In this document: positions 46,700-56,541 of the stretch, piece by piece | Numbering within the stretch: position 1 is the stretch's first letter | Layout of the letters: every line of letters begins with the position of its first letter | From: Arthrobacter sp. fls2-241-R2A-200 | Lineage (GTDB): Bacteria > Actinomycetota > Actinomycetes > Actinomycetales > Micrococcaceae | NCBI RefSeq assembly: GCF_030209745.1 | Contig: NZ_JARVRJ010000002.1 | Coordinates: forward strand, 1 to 64,000 | Direction of reading: 5' to 3' | Length of the DNA: 64,000 bases | Program-made: the position numbers and the translations under genes | Notes under the pieces: model-generated | The model's input: the letters and a program-made list of their open reading frames with translations, nothing else | The model's database searches: none | What the model was told of the DNA's origin: nothing

Positions 46700-47683
46700 G
46701 TGCATCAGTCCAATGCCACGGACCACACTGAGACAGGACGCTCCATCACACTGCCAGCAAGCCACGTATCCAGCGCACGGAAGCGGAAAACCGCCATGGC
46801 CGTGCCTGCGATGCTTGCTGTCTTCCTGCTCACCGGCTGTATCGCCAACAGCGGAACCAGCCAGTCCGTGCCGAGCTCCCCCACGGTGTCCGTCCAAGAT
46901 GCTCCGGCAAGCAACGCGCCGTTGGAGACCACCCAAGCGTCAACCAAGATCCCGGTGTATTGGATCGGGCGCAGCAAGGACGAGGTCTACCTCTACCGCG
47001 AATTTCGGGACCTCCCGGGAGACGGGAACCCGGTAACCAGCGCGCTGCGCATCATGATGTCCCAAAAGCCGTTGGACCATGACCTGTTCACGCCATGGCA
47101 GAGCCCGGCGAACCTGGCAACATCCATCTCCGGCAAGAACGTCATCACGGTGGATCTGTCCAAAGACGCATTCAACTCGAACCTCGATCCCGGAATGGCC
47201 CAGCGCGCGGTCCAGCAGCTGGTTTATACAGCGACGGCGGCTGCTTCATCATCCGGGCTCATCAACTCCGGCCAGCAGATCCAAGTGGTCATCCTTGTGG
47301 ACGGGCATAAGGACTATATGGCATTCGGTCAGGTGAAACTCGGAGACCCGATGGATAGGGACGCCTCCGTCGTGGCGCCGCTGTGGATTATTGATCCCCA
47401 GGAAGACACGACCCTTCCTGCAGGCCTGGTCAAGTTCAATGGCCGAAGCACGGACAGTTCCAAGCCGATCACCTGGCAGCTGCTCCAAGACAACGGAACG
47501 GCCGACAAAACGAGCCTGCTAACCGGGCAAACCAAAGCCAGCGGGGACGCCGGACAGTATGGACTGTTCACCTTCAGCGCCACCCTGAAGAGAGGCAAGT
47601 ACGAGGTCCGCGTGTCTCAGGTGGACGGCTCCGGCGCGACGATCGAAACGAGCACGGACACCAAGCTTTTCACTGTCGGATAG
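46700..47683 (+). CDS. GerMN and Gmad2 domain lipoprotein
   Basis: The 327-residue lipoprotein has signal AMLAVFLLTGC with lipobox LTGC near residue 49, then a GerMN domain (IPVYWIGRSKDEVYLYREFR, NVITVDLSKDAFNSN, AVQQLVYTATAAASSSGLIN) and a C-terminal Gmad2 immunoglobulin-like domain (LWIIDPQEDTTLPAGLVKFN, FSATLKRGKYEVRVSQVDGS). Such proteins are extracytoplasmic and of unknown role outside spore formers. The start is GTG 46700. The 278-bp gap upstream, divergent from phoH, holds no other gene that I can see. Confidence 0.88.
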   Translation: MHQSNATDHTETGRSITLPASHVSSARKRKTAMAVPAMLAVFLLTGCIANSGTSQSVPSSPTVSVQDAPASNAPLETTQASTKIPVYWIGRSKDEVYLYREFRDLPGDGNPVTSALRIMMSQKPLDHDLFTPWQSPANLATSISGKNVITVDLSKDAFNSNLDPGMAQRAVQQLVYTATAAASSSGLINSGQQIQVVILVDGHKDYMAFGQVKLGDPMDRDASVVAPLWIIDPQEDTTLPAGLVKFNGRSTDSSKPITWQLLQDNGTADKTSLLTGQTKASGDAGQYGLFTFSATLKRGKYEVRVSQVDGSGATIETSTDTKLFTVG

Positions 47684-47697
47684 AGCTGGTCACCCAA

Positions 47698-48471
47698 CTA
47701 CCATCGGCCGAGAATGTCGCTTGCCAGGACGACGGCGGCCGGACCGGCCGTTGAGGACCTCAACACGTGATGACCCAAGAGCGCGGTCACTGCCCCGGCG
47801 TCGCTGAGGCGTGTGACCTCGCGAGGAGAAATTCCCCCCTCGGGGCCGACGATCAGCAGAACCTCGCGTGCAGGCGCCGATGCTGTTATTTCAAGTCCTG
47901 CAGCGGCCTCAAGAACTCCCCGCAACGAATTCTTGGCGTCTTCGTGCAGGATGATCGCCAGATCGGCTGCTGCAACCAGCGGGGCCAACCCGGCAGATTC
48001 CACGATGGGGCGCACCTCGGGGATCCACGCCCTGCGTGCCTGCTTTGCTGCGGCCGTGACCACGGACTCCCACTTCGCGTGCGCCTTCCTCGCGCGATCA
48101 CCCTTCCACCTCACGATGGAGCGTTCCGCTTGCCAGGGCACGACGGCGTCGATCCCAAGTTCCGTTGCCGTCTCGATGGCAAGCTCGTCACGGTCGCCCT
48201 TGGCCAACGCCTGAACCAGCACCAGCCGAATGGCCGGCCGATCCTCGAATTCCACACCCGACGCGGTGACGGTCAGTGTCCCGGCTCCCGCGTCGGCCAC
48301 CGTTCCCGTCAACCGGAACCCGGCGCCGTCGGATATATCGACCGACTCCCCGATACCGATTCTCTTGACCGTAACGGCGTGCCGGGCTTCGGGCCCCTCA
48401 AGGACGAACCTCGCGCCCGGTGTGACGGTTTCCAGACTGCCGGGCTCTGCGAAGAAAACGGGGTTACTCAC
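47698..48471 (-). CDS. rsmE: 16S rRNA m3U1498 methyltransferase
   Basis: The 257-residue SPOUT-fold methyltransferase has an N-terminal PUA-like part (GPEARHAVTVKRIGIGESVD), the central ERSIVRWKGDRARKAHAKWE and AAKQARRAWIPEV, and the cofactor knot VLLIVGPEGGISPREVTRL. It follows dnaJ with a 2-base gap (TAG-CG-GTG) and completes the hrcA-dnaJ-rsmE operon. Start GTG 48471. Confidence 0.95.
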   Translation of the reverse strand: MSNPVFFAEPGSLETVTPGARFVLEGPEARHAVTVKRIGIGESVDISDGAGFRLTGTVADAGAGTLTVTASGVEFEDRPAIRLVLVQALAKGDRDELAIETATELGIDAVVPWQAERSIVRWKGDRARKAHAKWESVVTAAAKQARRAWIPEVRPIVESAGLAPLVAAADLAIILHEDAKNSLRGVLEAAAGLEITASAPAREVLLIVGPEGGISPREVTRLSDAGAVTALLGHHVLRSSTAGPAAVVLASDILGRW

Positions 48472-48473
48472 CG

Positions 48474-49604
48474 CTAAAGGTTACCGAGTTTGTCCCGAAG
48501 CTTCGCGAACATGCCCCCGCTGGCCACCAGCTTGCCTTCGGTGAATTGCTCACCACGAAGCTTCGCCAGCTGCTGGAGCAGCTCCTCTTGGGCAGGGTCG
48601 AGTTTGGTGGGTGTCTCCACATGGAGGTGCACCTTGAGGTCGCCACGACCGTAGCCACGGAGATGGGTTACCCCGAGGCCCCGGAGGGTGATGATTTCCC
48701 CGGACTGCGTGCCCGCCTTGACGTCGATGTCCTGCTCGCCGTCGAAGGTTTCCAACTGCACCTCAGTCCCCAAGGCGGCTGCTGTCATCGGGACGCTGAG
48801 CGTCGCGTGGAGGTCATCGCCTTCCCGTACAAAGACCGAGTCGCTGTTGACGCGGATTTCCACGTAGAGGTCACCAGCAGGGCCGCCGGCGGGTCCGGCT
48901 TCGCCCTGTCCGGACAGCTGAATCCTGGTACCGGTGGCAACGCCTGCCGGAACTTTGATGGTCAGGGAGCGGCGGCTGCGAATCCGGCCTTGCCCGCTGC
49001 ATTCGTTGCAAGGATCCTTGATGACCGTACCGAATCCCTCGCATGACCCACAGGGCGCGGTGGTCAGGACCTGGCCCAGGATTGACCTGACGGCCCGCTG
49101 GACCTGGCCGCTGCCACCACAGATGTCACAGCGTTCCGGCTGGGTTCCGGGACGGCAGCAGCTGCCGTCACAGGTGGGACAGACCACGGCTGTGTCCACC
49201 TCAAGCTTCTTGTTGACGCCGAAGACGGCATCCTTGAGGTCGATACGCACACTGATGAGGGCATCTTGGCCGCGCCGGACACGGGAAGCAGGACCACCGT
49301 GACCGTGGCCGCCGCCTCCTCCGAAGAAGGTGTCGAAGATGTCTTGGAAGGCAAACCCTTGGCCGGAATATGCGCCGGAGCCGTTGTCGGTGCCGTTCTC
49401 GTTGCCGGTTGCATCGTAGACACGGCGCTTCTGCGGGTCCGACAGAACTTCATAAGCATGCGTCACGGCCTTGAACTGCTCAGCGACATCCTCCCCGGGA
49501 TTTACGTCCGGGTGGAGCTTCCGCGCCAACTTGCGGTACGCCTTTTTGATCTCTTCCCCGGTGGCTTCCGGCGAGACTCCCAAAACGTCATAGTGGCTGC
49601 TCAA
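48474..49604 (-). CDS. dnaJ: Chaperone DnaJ (heat-inducible, hrcA-linked)
   Basis: The 376-residue DnaK cochaperone has a J domain with HPD ([17 protein letters not shown]), a Gly-rich linker and four zinc-binding repeats: [24 protein letters not shown] and CNECSGQG; the first repeat deviates from CxxCxGxG, having Cys in place of Gly. C-terminal substrate-binding domains follow. This is the dnaJ2 copy typical of actinobacteria, cotranscribed with hrcA and therefore under CIRCE/HrcA control. Confidence 0.95.
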   Translation of the reverse strand: MSSHYDVLGVSPEATGEEIKKAYRKLARKLHPDVNPGEDVAEQFKAVTHAYEVLSDPQKRRVYDATGNENGTDNGSGAYSGQGFAFQDIFDTFFGGGGGHGHGGPASRVRRGQDALISVRIDLKDAVFGVNKKLEVDTAVVCPTCDGSCCRPGTQPERCDICGGSGQVQRAVRSILGQVLTTAPCGSCEGFGTVIKDPCNECSGQGRIRSRRSLTIKVPAGVATGTRIQLSGQGEAGPAGGPAGDLYVEIRVNSDSVFVREGDDLHATLSVPMTAAALGTEVQLETFDGEQDIDVKAGTQSGEIITLRGLGVTHLRGYGRGDLKVHLHVETPTKLDPAQEELLQQLAKLRGEQFTEGKLVASGGMFAKLRDKLGNL

Positions 49605-49658
49605 AGTCTGTATCTCTTCCTTGTTGTTACTGCAGGTATTCCGATGATGGACGGCGTC

Positions 49659-50666
49659 TTAGTCGCCGAGAATGCGGGAAAGGTAGCGGGCCACCGCTCG
49701 CACAGCGGCCATGGTTGTTGGGTAATCCATGCGGGTTGGTCCCAAAATGCCCACCTTGGCACCGGATCCATAGCCAGTTGCCACAACGGACGCCTCGGCC
49801 AAACCGTCATAGGGATTTTCCCTCCCGATACTGACAGTTACTCCCCGGGGGTCATCACCCATATCCGATAACAACCGGAGCATGACAACTTGTTCCTCAA
49901 GGGCCTCCAGCACCGGACCAATGCTCAAAGGGAAGTCCACGTTGGAACGCGCCAGGTTTGCCGTGCCGGCCATCAGGATGCGTTCTTCACGGCTGCTGCC
50001 GCTGAGCACCTGAAGGCCATGCGCCAGGGTTTGCGCGACCCCACGGAGTTCAGGGGGGCAAAGCGCCACGACGGACGGAAGGACTTGGGGCAAGAGATCC
50101 ACCTGGGTACCCGAGATACTGCCGAGGAACCTGGACCGCAACATCATCAGCGCCTCATTGCCGACGTCGAACCCTACATCGATGACCTTCTGCCCGACGC
50201 TTCCGGTATCGGCAATCAGGACCACCAGCACCTGCTGGGGCGCCAGCAGCACGAATTCGACGTGGCGTACGACCGCTCTCCTTGAGTGCGGATATTGAAC
50301 GACGGCGACCTGATTGGTGAGCTGGGAAAGGAGCCGAACGGTACGTTCAAGAATGTCATCGACGTCGTCGGGGCCCTCAAGCAGCGAATGGATGGCACGG
50401 CGCTCAGCCGCGGAAAGCGGCTTAACCTGCGAGATGCGGTCCACGAACAGCCTGTAGCCCTTGTCCGTGGGGATACGCCCAGCGCTGGTGTGGGGCGCGG
50501 CAATGAGGCCCTCCTCTTCGAGGACAGCCATGTCATTGCGTATGGTGGCACTCGAAACGCCGAGGTGGTGGCGTTCAACCAGGGCCTTGGATCCTACAGG
50601 CTCCCTTGAATGAACGTAATCCTCAACGATTGCGCGCAGCACTTCCAACTTGCGCGGCTCACTCAT
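49659..50666 (-). CDS. hrcA: Heat-inducible transcription repressor HrcA
   Basis: The 335-residue repressor binds the CIRCE element. It has an N-terminal winged helix (KLEVLRAIVEDYVHSREPVG, ALVERHHLGVSSATIRNDMA, GLIAAPHTSAGRIPTDKGYR) and a GAF-like C-terminal domain. I chose ATG 50666, preceded by GGAGGTGGAG, over the longer frame from 50699. A CIRCE site lies 27 bp upstream, indicating autoregulation. It is the first gene of hrcA-dnaJ-rsmE. Confidence 0.96.
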   Translation of the reverse strand: MSEPRKLEVLRAIVEDYVHSREPVGSKALVERHHLGVSSATIRNDMAVLEEEGLIAAPHTSAGRIPTDKGYRLFVDRISQVKPLSAAERRAIHSLLEGPDDVDDILERTVRLLSQLTNQVAVVQYPHSRRAVVRHVEFVLLAPQQVLVVLIADTGSVGQKVIDVGFDVGNEALMMLRSRFLGSISGTQVDLLPQVLPSVVALCPPELRGVAQTLAHGLQVLSGSSREERILMAGTANLARSNVDFPLSIGPVLEALEEQVVMLRLLSDMGDDPRGVTVSIGRENPYDGLAEASVVATGYGSGAKVGILGPTRMDYPTTMAAVRAVARYLSRILGD

Positions 50667-50692
50667 TGCTCCACCTCCTGACATCTCATGGG

Positions 50693-50719
50693 TTAGCACT
50701 CAACATGCCCAAGTGCTAA
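50693..50719. promoter_or_regulatory. CIRCE operator
   Basis: TTAGCACTC (50693-50701), a 9-bp spacer and AAGTGCTAA (50711-50719) match the CIRCE consensus TTAGCACTC-N9-GAGTGCTAA with one mismatch. It lies between hrcA and the divergent DUF3097 gene, 10 bp from the latter's start. Confidence 0.93.
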
Positions 50720-50729
50720 CAAGTCTAGT

Positions 50730-51680
50730 ATGAGCCAACGCGTTGCTAGCATTGAAACCGCCCGCGGAGATTCAAGCGCGCGGGGCCGGCAGCAAACCGG
50801 TCTGATTCGAGCGCGAAGAGGTAAGAAGACCTTGGCTTTCGACCATTGGGGCCCACAGGACCTGGCGGCCCCCGCCAAACGCCAACTTCCCGAGGTACCC
50901 GTCCAGCGAGGCATGGTCCTTGAAGACGTGCAGTCCGGATGGGTCGGCGAAGTGACACGGGTGGAGAAGTCCGGCGGCATGCACATCGTGTCCTTGGAGG
51001 ACCGGCGTGGAAAGACGAAGTCGTTTCAGCTTGGATTTGGCTTCCTCCTGGAGGGCCAAGCGATCCGGCTCCTGCCACCTGCCCCGCGTCCCGCTTCAGG
51101 GGCATCCACCGGCCGCACCGCCTCCGGCTCGGTCAAGGTTCAAGGCCAGCGCGCCCGGGTAGCGATGTCCAGCCGGATCTGGGTTGAGGGCAAGCACGAC
51201 GCCGAACTGGTCGAGAAGGTCTGGGGAGACGATCTCCGCGTCGAAGGCATTGTGGTGGAACCCTTGCACGGGGTGGACGACCTCAAATCAGCCATTGCCG
51301 CTTTCTCTCCCGGTCCCACACGCCGACTTGGCATTCTGGTGGACCACCTTGTGCCTGGCTCCAAAGAGTCGCGCATTGCCGCGGAAGCGATGACAGTGCC
51401 GGGCGCGGCCGGCAATGTACTGATCGTGGGCCACCCGTACGTGGACGTTTGGCAGGCCATCAGGCCGAAGGTGCTGGGCATTGAGCAGTGGCCCGCGGTC
51501 CCTCGGGGGCTGGATTGGAAGACCGGGATCTTGCGTTCCTTCGGTTGGCCGCACGAAACTGCCGAGGACGTCGGCTTGGGATGGCAACGGCTTTTGGGCG
51601 CGGTTCGCAGCTACGCTGATCTGGAAGCGTCGTTATTGGGCAGGGTGGAAGAAGTGATCGACTTCCTGACAGCGCAGTGA
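50730..51680 (+). CDS. DUF3097 protein
   Basis: The 316-residue actinobacterial protein has the conserved opening WGPQDLAAPAKRQLPEVPVQ, RGMVLEDVQSGWVGEVTRVE, LGFGFLLEGQAIRLLPP and a second domain with SSRIWVEGKHDAELVEKVWG, which resembles a Toprim-like nucleic-acid domain. The function is unknown. The first 35 or so residues are variable, and the ATG at 50730 overlaps a TAGTAT -10-like box, so the true start may lie further downstream. The CIRCE element immediately upstream may subject it to HrcA control. Confidence 0.85.
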   Translation: MSQRVASIETARGDSSARGRQQTGLIRARRGKKTLAFDHWGPQDLAAPAKRQLPEVPVQRGMVLEDVQSGWVGEVTRVEKSGGMHIVSLEDRRGKTKSFQLGFGFLLEGQAIRLLPPAPRPASGASTGRTASGSVKVQGQRARVAMSSRIWVEGKHDAELVEKVWGDDLRVEGIVVEPLHGVDDLKSAIAAFSPGPTRRLGILVDHLVPGSKESRIAAEAMTVPGAAGNVLIVGHPYVDVWQAIRPKVLGIEQWPAVPRGLDWKTGILRSFGWPHETAEDVGLGWQRLLGAVRSYADLEASLLGRVEEVIDFLTAQ

Positions 51681-51764
51681 CAGGGCGTTGGTCTTGGGAC
51701 GGGCACAGGACCAAGTATTCTGGGACAGCAACACCGCAGCATCGTAAAGCAAAGGGAAGACACC

Positions 51765-52178
51765 GTGGCAGAGAACGCTCCTGACGAACCAGGCAGAGCC
51801 GCAGGCCAGCCCCAGTACCATGGCGCGCCTGCCAACGCACTTCCGCTGACTGCCGGCGAGGACCGGCAGTGGGCCACTTTGGCGCACTTCGGAGGGATCC
51901 TCGGGTGCTTGCCATCCCTGCTGATCTACCTGATTTTCCGCGATCGCGGGCCGTTCACCGCCCAGGAATCGAGGGAGGCGCTGAACTTCACGCTACCTCC
52001 CACGATCGCCGCTGTGCTGGCAAACATCCTGGTCCTCTTGCCTGTGGTGGGCAACGTTTTTGCCATCATCGCCACCGCCATTTGGGTTGCGCTGACGTGC
52101 TTCTCCGTATCGGCCGGGATCCGGGTAAACCACGGTCAACCGCATCGATACAAGCTGAACCTGCGCTGGATCAAGTAG
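51765..52178 (+). CDS. DUF4870 membrane protein
   Basis: The 137-residue protein has a polar N-terminus, then DRQWATLAHFGGILGCLPSL and three hydrophobic segments with FTAQESREALNFTL, the family signature, and a terminal IRVNHGQPHRYKLNLRWIK. The function is unknown. The start is GTG 51765, with an AAAGGGAAG ribosome binding site. It is convergent with hemW with a 16-bp gap. Confidence 0.88.
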   Translation: MAENAPDEPGRAAGQPQYHGAPANALPLTAGEDRQWATLAHFGGILGCLPSLLIYLIFRDRGPFTAQESREALNFTLPPTIAAVLANILVLLPVVGNVFAIIATAIWVALTCFSVSAGIRVNHGQPHRYKLNLRWIK

Positions 52179-52194
52179 TTCCGCAGCGAGTCGA

Positions 52195-53424
52195 CTAGTC
52201 GGGAAGAATCCGGCGCACCACGGCGTCGGCCAACAGCCTGCCCTTCAAGGTGAGCACCAAGCGGCCTTTGAAAGCGGCCACCGGGTCCACTAGTCCGTCC
52301 GCGATCAGGCCCGCCATCGCATGGCGTCCCACGGCATCCAGGGCGTTAACGACCAATCCGGTCCCCAACCGCGCCTCGAGCATGATTCGCTCCACCTCGC
52401 GGGTAGCGGAGTCCAATGTCTCACGCCCGGCGGCAGGCGAACTTCCCGAAGCCAGCCGTGAGGCGTATGCCGTGGGGTGCTTGACGTTCCACCAGCGCAC
52501 GCCGCCCATGTGGGAGTGGGCTCCGGGGCCAATGCCCCACCAGTCGTCTCCGCGCCAGTAGGCGAGGTTATGCCGGCATGCCTGCTCCGGCGTTCGGGAC
52601 CAGTTGCTGACTTCGTACCAGCTCAATCCGGATTCGGAGATCAATTTATCGGCGAGTTCGTATTTGGCGGCGTGATCGTCGTCGTCAATTCCGGGCACGT
52701 CGCCGCGACGGATCTGTGCGGCGAGCTTAGTGCCGTCCTCCACGATCAGCGCATAGGCGCTGATGTGGTCCGGTGCGTAGGAAAGTGCCGTTTCCAGCGA
52801 CAACTGCCAATCGGCCATGGACTCCCCCGGCGTACCGTAAATGAGGTCCAGGCTGACGGACAAACCGGCCTCGCGCGCCCACTGCACCACGAGCGGAACG
52901 CGGCTGGGAGTGTGTGTACGGTCCAGCACTTTCAGGACGTGGGGAACGGCTGATTGCATGCCAAAGGAGACGCGCGTGAAGCCGGCGTCAGCCAGTATCT
53001 TCAACGATTCCTGCGTCACTGAATCGGGATTGGCCTCGGTGGTCACCTCAGCACCCGGCTCCAGGCCCCACTTTTCGACGGCGGCACCGAGGATGCGGGC
53101 GAGGTCTTCGGCCGGGAGCAACGTGGGAGTTCCGCCGCCGAAGAACACCGTGCTCAGGGGACGGCTGGGAACGCCCGAAGCGTCCAGTGCGGTGCCGGCG
53201 AACTGCAACTCGGAGATGGCGGTCTCAGCGTACGCGTCCTGGGAAGCGCCACCACCGAGCTCGGTAGCTGTGTAGGTATTGAAATCACAATAGCCACACC
53301 GGACTGCGCAAAACGGGATGTGCACGTAGAGACCGAACTTGCGATGCTCGACGCCGGACAGCACCTGCGGGGGCAACATGCCATCCGCAGGTGCCGGGTC
53401 GCCCAAAGGGAGGACGCTGGGCAT
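52195..53424 (-). CDS. hemW: Radical SAM HemW-type protein (coproporphyrinogen oxidase-like)
   Basis: The 409-residue radical SAM protein has the 4Fe-4S motif FCAVRCGYCDF (C-x3-C-x2-C), GGGTPTLLPAEDLARIL, ANPDSVTQESLKILADAGFT and VSFGMQSAVPHVLKVLDRTH. HemW is now understood as a haem chaperone rather than an oxidase. Its ATG directly follows the lepA TAG with no gap, the same lepA-hemW order seen widely in bacteria. The C-terminal HemN domain is present. Confidence 0.93.
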   Translation of the reverse strand: MPSVLPLGDPAPADGMLPPQVLSGVEHRKFGLYVHIPFCAVRCGYCDFNTYTATELGGGASQDAYAETAISELQFAGTALDASGVPSRPLSTVFFGGGTPTLLPAEDLARILGAAVEKWGLEPGAEVTTEANPDSVTQESLKILADAGFTRVSFGMQSAVPHVLKVLDRTHTPSRVPLVVQWAREAGLSVSLDLIYGTPGESMADWQLSLETALSYAPDHISAYALIVEDGTKLAAQIRRGDVPGIDDDDHAAKYELADKLISESGLSWYEVSNWSRTPEQACRHNLAYWRGDDWWGIGPGAHSHMGGVRWWNVKHPTAYASRLASGSSPAAGRETLDSATREVERIMLEARLGTGLVVNALDAVGRHAMAGLIADGLVDPVAAFKGRLVLTLKGRLLADAVVRRILPD

Positions 53425-55278
53425 CTACTTCTTGGCCTTGTCCTTGGATTCGTCCGTGGTGAGTGCTGCGATGAAGGCCTCCTGCGGCACTTCCACGCGG
53501 CCCACCATCTTCATGCGCTTCTTGCCTTCCTTCTGCTTTTCCAGCAGTTTGCGCTTACGGGTGATGTCGCCGCCGTAGCACTTGGCAAGAACGTCTTTCC
53601 GGATGGCCCTGATGCTTTCACGGGCGATGATGCGCGATCCGATGGCGGCCTGGATGGGCACCTCGAATTGCTGACGCGGTATGAGCTCGCGGAGCTTGCC
53701 CGTCATCATCACACCGTAGGCGTAGGCCTTGTCCCGGTGGGTAATGGCGCTAAACGCATCCACCTGTTCACCCTGCAGGAGGATGTCCACCTTGACGAGG
53801 TCGGCGACCTGCTCGCCGTCGGCCTTCCAGTCCAGGGACGCATAACCACGCGTCTTTGACTTCAGGAGATCGAAGAAGTCGAACACGATTTCCGCCAGCG
53901 GGATCCAGTATCGGAGCTCCACGCGGTCCTCGGACAGGTAGTCCATGCCCTTCATTTGGCCACGGCGGCTCTGGCACAGTTCCATGATCGAACCCACGAA
54001 CTCGTTGGGCGCAAGGATGGTAGCGGACACCATCGGCTCACGAACTTCGGAGATCTTACCCGTGGGGTACTCGCTGGGGTTGGTGACGTGGATGACCTTC
54101 TTGTCCTCGAGCGTTACCTCATACTCCACGTTGGGAGCGGTGGAGATGAGATCAAGGTTGTACTCACGTTCCAGTCGATCACGGGTGATCTCGAGGTGCA
54201 GCAGGCCCAGGAATCCAACGCGGAATCCGAAACCCAGCGCAGCGGACGTCTCAGGCTCGTAGACAAGCGCGGCGTCATTAAGCATCAGTTTTTCCAGCGC
54301 GTCACGCAGTACCGGGTAGTCCGTGCCGTCCAAGGGGTAAAGACCGGAAAAGACCATCGGCTTGGCGTCTGCGTAACCGCTCAGGGACTCCGACGCGGGC
54401 TTGGCGAGGTTGGTGACAGTATCGCCCACCTTGGACTGGCGGACGTCCTTAACGCCGGTGATCAGGTATCCGACCTCCCCCACGCCGAGGCCTTTGGAAG
54501 GTGTGGGCTCAGGGGAGCTGACACCGATTTCCAGGAGCTCGTGAGTAGCCCTTGTGGACATCATCTGGATGCGTTCACGGGGATGCAGCATGCCGTCCAC
54601 CACACGAACGTAGGTGATGACGCCGCGGTACGTGTCATAAACAGAATCAAAGATCATGGCACGGGCCGGAGCGTCGGGATCGCCTACGGGGCCCGGAAGG
54701 TCACGGACAATTTTATCCAGCAGCGCCTCCACACCTACGCCTGTCTTGCCTGAAACCTTGAGAACATCCTCAGGATCCCCGCCAATAAGGTTGGCCAGCT
54801 CCGCCGCGTACTTTTCGGGCTGGGCGGCCGGGAGGTCGATCTTGTTCAGCACCGGGATGATGGTGAGGTTGTTTTCCATCGCCAGGTACAAGTTGGCCAG
54901 TGTTTGCGCCTCGATGCCTTGGGCTGCGTCAACGAGCAACACCGCCCCTTCGCAGGCCGCGAGCGATCGCGAAACCTCATAAGTGAAGTCCACGTGGCCG
55001 GGGGTATCGATCATGTTCAGTGCGTAGGACGTGCCGTCAAGCTCCCAAGGCATGCGTACCGCCTGGGACTTGATGGTGATGCCGCGCTCACGCTCGATAT
55101 CCATACGGTCCAGATACTGGGCCTTCATGTCGCGTTGTTGAACGACGCCGGTGTACTGCAGCATGCGGTCGGCCAAGGTGGACTTACCGTGGTCGATGTG
55201 GGCAATGATGCAGAAGTTCCGGATGATGGCCGGATCTGTCGCGGCGGGCACCGGTGCGGTGCGGGCCATGGGAGACAC
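53425..55278 (-). CDS. lepA: Elongation factor 4 (LepA)
   Basis: The 617-residue translational GTPase back-translocates stalled ribosomes. It shows the G motifs [31 protein letters not shown] and [11 protein letters not shown], then EF-G-like domains and the LepA-specific C-terminus ([40 protein letters not shown]). I chose GTG 55278, preceded by AAGGA; ATG 55269 is an alternative. It is cotranscribed with hemW. Confidence 0.97.
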   Translation of the reverse strand: MSPMARTAPVPAATDPAIIRNFCIIAHIDHGKSTLADRMLQYTGVVQQRDMKAQYLDRMDIERERGITIKSQAVRMPWELDGTSYALNMIDTPGHVDFTYEVSRSLAACEGAVLLVDAAQGIEAQTLANLYLAMENNLTIIPVLNKIDLPAAQPEKYAAELANLIGGDPEDVLKVSGKTGVGVEALLDKIVRDLPGPVGDPDAPARAMIFDSVYDTYRGVITYVRVVDGMLHPRERIQMMSTRATHELLEIGVSSPEPTPSKGLGVGEVGYLITGVKDVRQSKVGDTVTNLAKPASESLSGYADAKPMVFSGLYPLDGTDYPVLRDALEKLMLNDAALVYEPETSAALGFGFRVGFLGLLHLEITRDRLEREYNLDLISTAPNVEYEVTLEDKKVIHVTNPSEYPTGKISEVREPMVSATILAPNEFVGSIMELCQSRRGQMKGMDYLSEDRVELRYWIPLAEIVFDFFDLLKSKTRGYASLDWKADGEQVADLVKVDILLQGEQVDAFSAITHRDKAYAYGVMMTGKLRELIPRQQFEVPIQAAIGSRIIARESIRAIRKDVLAKCYGGDITRKRKLLEKQKEGKKRMKMVGRVEVPQEAFIAALTTDESKDKAKK

Positions 55279-55437
55279 GCAGGGTCCTTACTGTCGACGC
55301 TCGCACGGCAAACTGGCCGACGTGGCATAGGCCAGCCGGGACACGCCGCGCATCTGATTCTCTAGTCTCCCACGAACCGGGGGTTCGCCGTACATTGCCC
55401 CGACTTCGCCTTCGGGCCTTTGCTCCGTACTGAGTTG

Positions 55438-55443
55438 TAGCGT
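55438..55443 (+). promoter_or_regulatory. Probable -10 box for a leaderless PemK-like transcript
   Basis: TAGCGT ends 6 bases before ATG 55450 with no ribosome binding site between them. Confidence 0.42.
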
Positions 55444-55449
55444 TGTGTC

Positions 55450-55998
55450 ATGGCTTTTGACCTGCGGCCGCTGGGCCACTTCATTCTGCGTTCCATCAAG
55501 TCGCTGGGAGCTGGCGCCACTAAAGGGTCCACCCCGACACGTCCGCCCCGAGCGCAACGCCAGCCAACCGCCGTCGGGCCTGTCGCGGGCGCCGCTCCCG
55601 GCGCATATCCGGGCGACTTCCGCGGGTCTGCCAAAGTCAGCTATTCTCCCCGACCTGACGGCAGGCCGGACCCTGGGGAGATCGTCTGGAGTTGGGTCCC
55701 TTATGAAGAGGACTATTCCCGGGGTAAGGACCGTCCGGTGCTTCTGGTCGGTAGGGACGGGGATTGGTTGCTGGGGCTCATGCTGACGAGCAAGGATCAC
55801 GACGGCGGGCCCGCATCGGAGGATTACCTGGACATCGGGGCGGGTACGTGGGATCCGCAGCGACGCCCCAGCGAGGTCAAAGTCGACCGGATCATCCGGC
55901 TGGATCCTGGCAAAGTTCGTCGTGAAGGTGCCGTCCTGGAAAAGGCCCGATTCCGGCAAGTCGCCGCCGTCTTGCGCACACGGCACGGGTGGAGCTGA
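55450..55998 (+). CDS. Orphan PemK/MazF-family protein with N-terminal extension
   Basis: The 182-residue protein has a C-terminal MazF/PemK-like fold (GEIVWSWVPYEEDYSRGKDR, PVLLVGRDGDWLLGLMLTSK) of about 110 residues, preceded by about 75 basic and Pro/Ala-rich residues (LRPLGHFILRSIKSLGAGAT). Classical members are mRNA interferases of toxin-antitoxin pairs. No antitoxin-sized gene is adjacent on either side: lepA is divergent and rpsT follows. A conserved chromosomal role other than toxicity is therefore plausible. Confidence 0.82.
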   Translation: MAFDLRPLGHFILRSIKSLGAGATKGSTPTRPPRAQRQPTAVGPVAGAAPGAYPGDFRGSAKVSYSPRPDGRPDPGEIVWSWVPYEEDYSRGKDRPVLLVGRDGDWLLGLMLTSKDHDGGPASEDYLDIGAGTWDPQRRPSEVKVDRIIRLDPGKVRREGAVLEKARFRQVAAVLRTRHGWS

Positions 55999-56164
55999 AG
56001 CCGAATCAGGTAAAGGCTGATTTTCTGCTATCCTTTATAGCTGTGTGTCCGTGCAGGTCGACGGGCATGCATGGTTGGCTGCCATAGGTATCCCCACGCC
56101 GCTCAGTCGATGGCCAACCTGATAACCCTCTAGACCATTTCCGCATTAAAAAGAGAGTTCATAC

Positions 56165-56425
56165 GTGGCTAATATCAAGTCCCAGAAGAAGCGCATCCTC
56201 ACCAACGAGAAGGCTCGCCTGCGTAACAACGCCGTCAAGTCCGAACTGAAGACGGCCATCCGCGCCGTCAACACGGCCGTTGAGTCCTCAGACAAGGATG
56301 CCGCTGGAACTGCACTTGCTGCTGCCAGCCGCAAGCTGGACAAGGCTGTCAGCAAGGGCGTTATTCACAAGAACAACGCTGCAAACCGCAAGTCGGCGAT
56401 CTCCAAAAAGGTCAACGCACTCTAA
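56165..56425 (+). CDS. rpsT: 30S ribosomal protein S20
   Basis: The 86-residue protein ([20 protein letters not shown], then [20 protein letters not shown]) is a basic, helical 16S rRNA-binding protein of normal length. The start is GTG 56165. The 5' region includes TATCCT near 56030, followed by a leader of about 110 bases containing a GGTTGGC/GCCAACC inverted repeat, which may allow folding or autoregulation. Confidence 0.97.
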   Translation: MANIKSQKKRILTNEKARLRNNAVKSELKTAIRAVNTAVESSDKDAAGTALAAASRKLDKAVSKGVIHKNNAANRKSAISKKVNAL

Positions 56426-56451
56426 GGTTTTCCAGTTCGACTGAGCTGATC

Positions 56452-56483
56452 AAAAGGCCGGCGCCCCTTGGGTGCCGGCCTTT
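56452..56483. terminator. Terminator after rpsT, bidirectional with holA
   Basis: AAAGGCCGGC and GCCGGCCTTT form a 10-bp stem with 11-12 unpaired bases, some of which can extend the helix. A short T run follows on the plus strand. It lies between convergent rpsT and holA. Confidence 0.75.
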
Positions 56484-56541
56484 GGGTTTAACCCGCACGG
56501 CGTCGCTACAGGCGCGTTCCCATCCGCCGGCGCGCCAGGGG

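Noticed and set aside
55450..55998. PemK-like gene as a toxin-antitoxin module
   Set aside because: No antitoxin-sized gene adjoins it, so a TA pair cannot be claimed.
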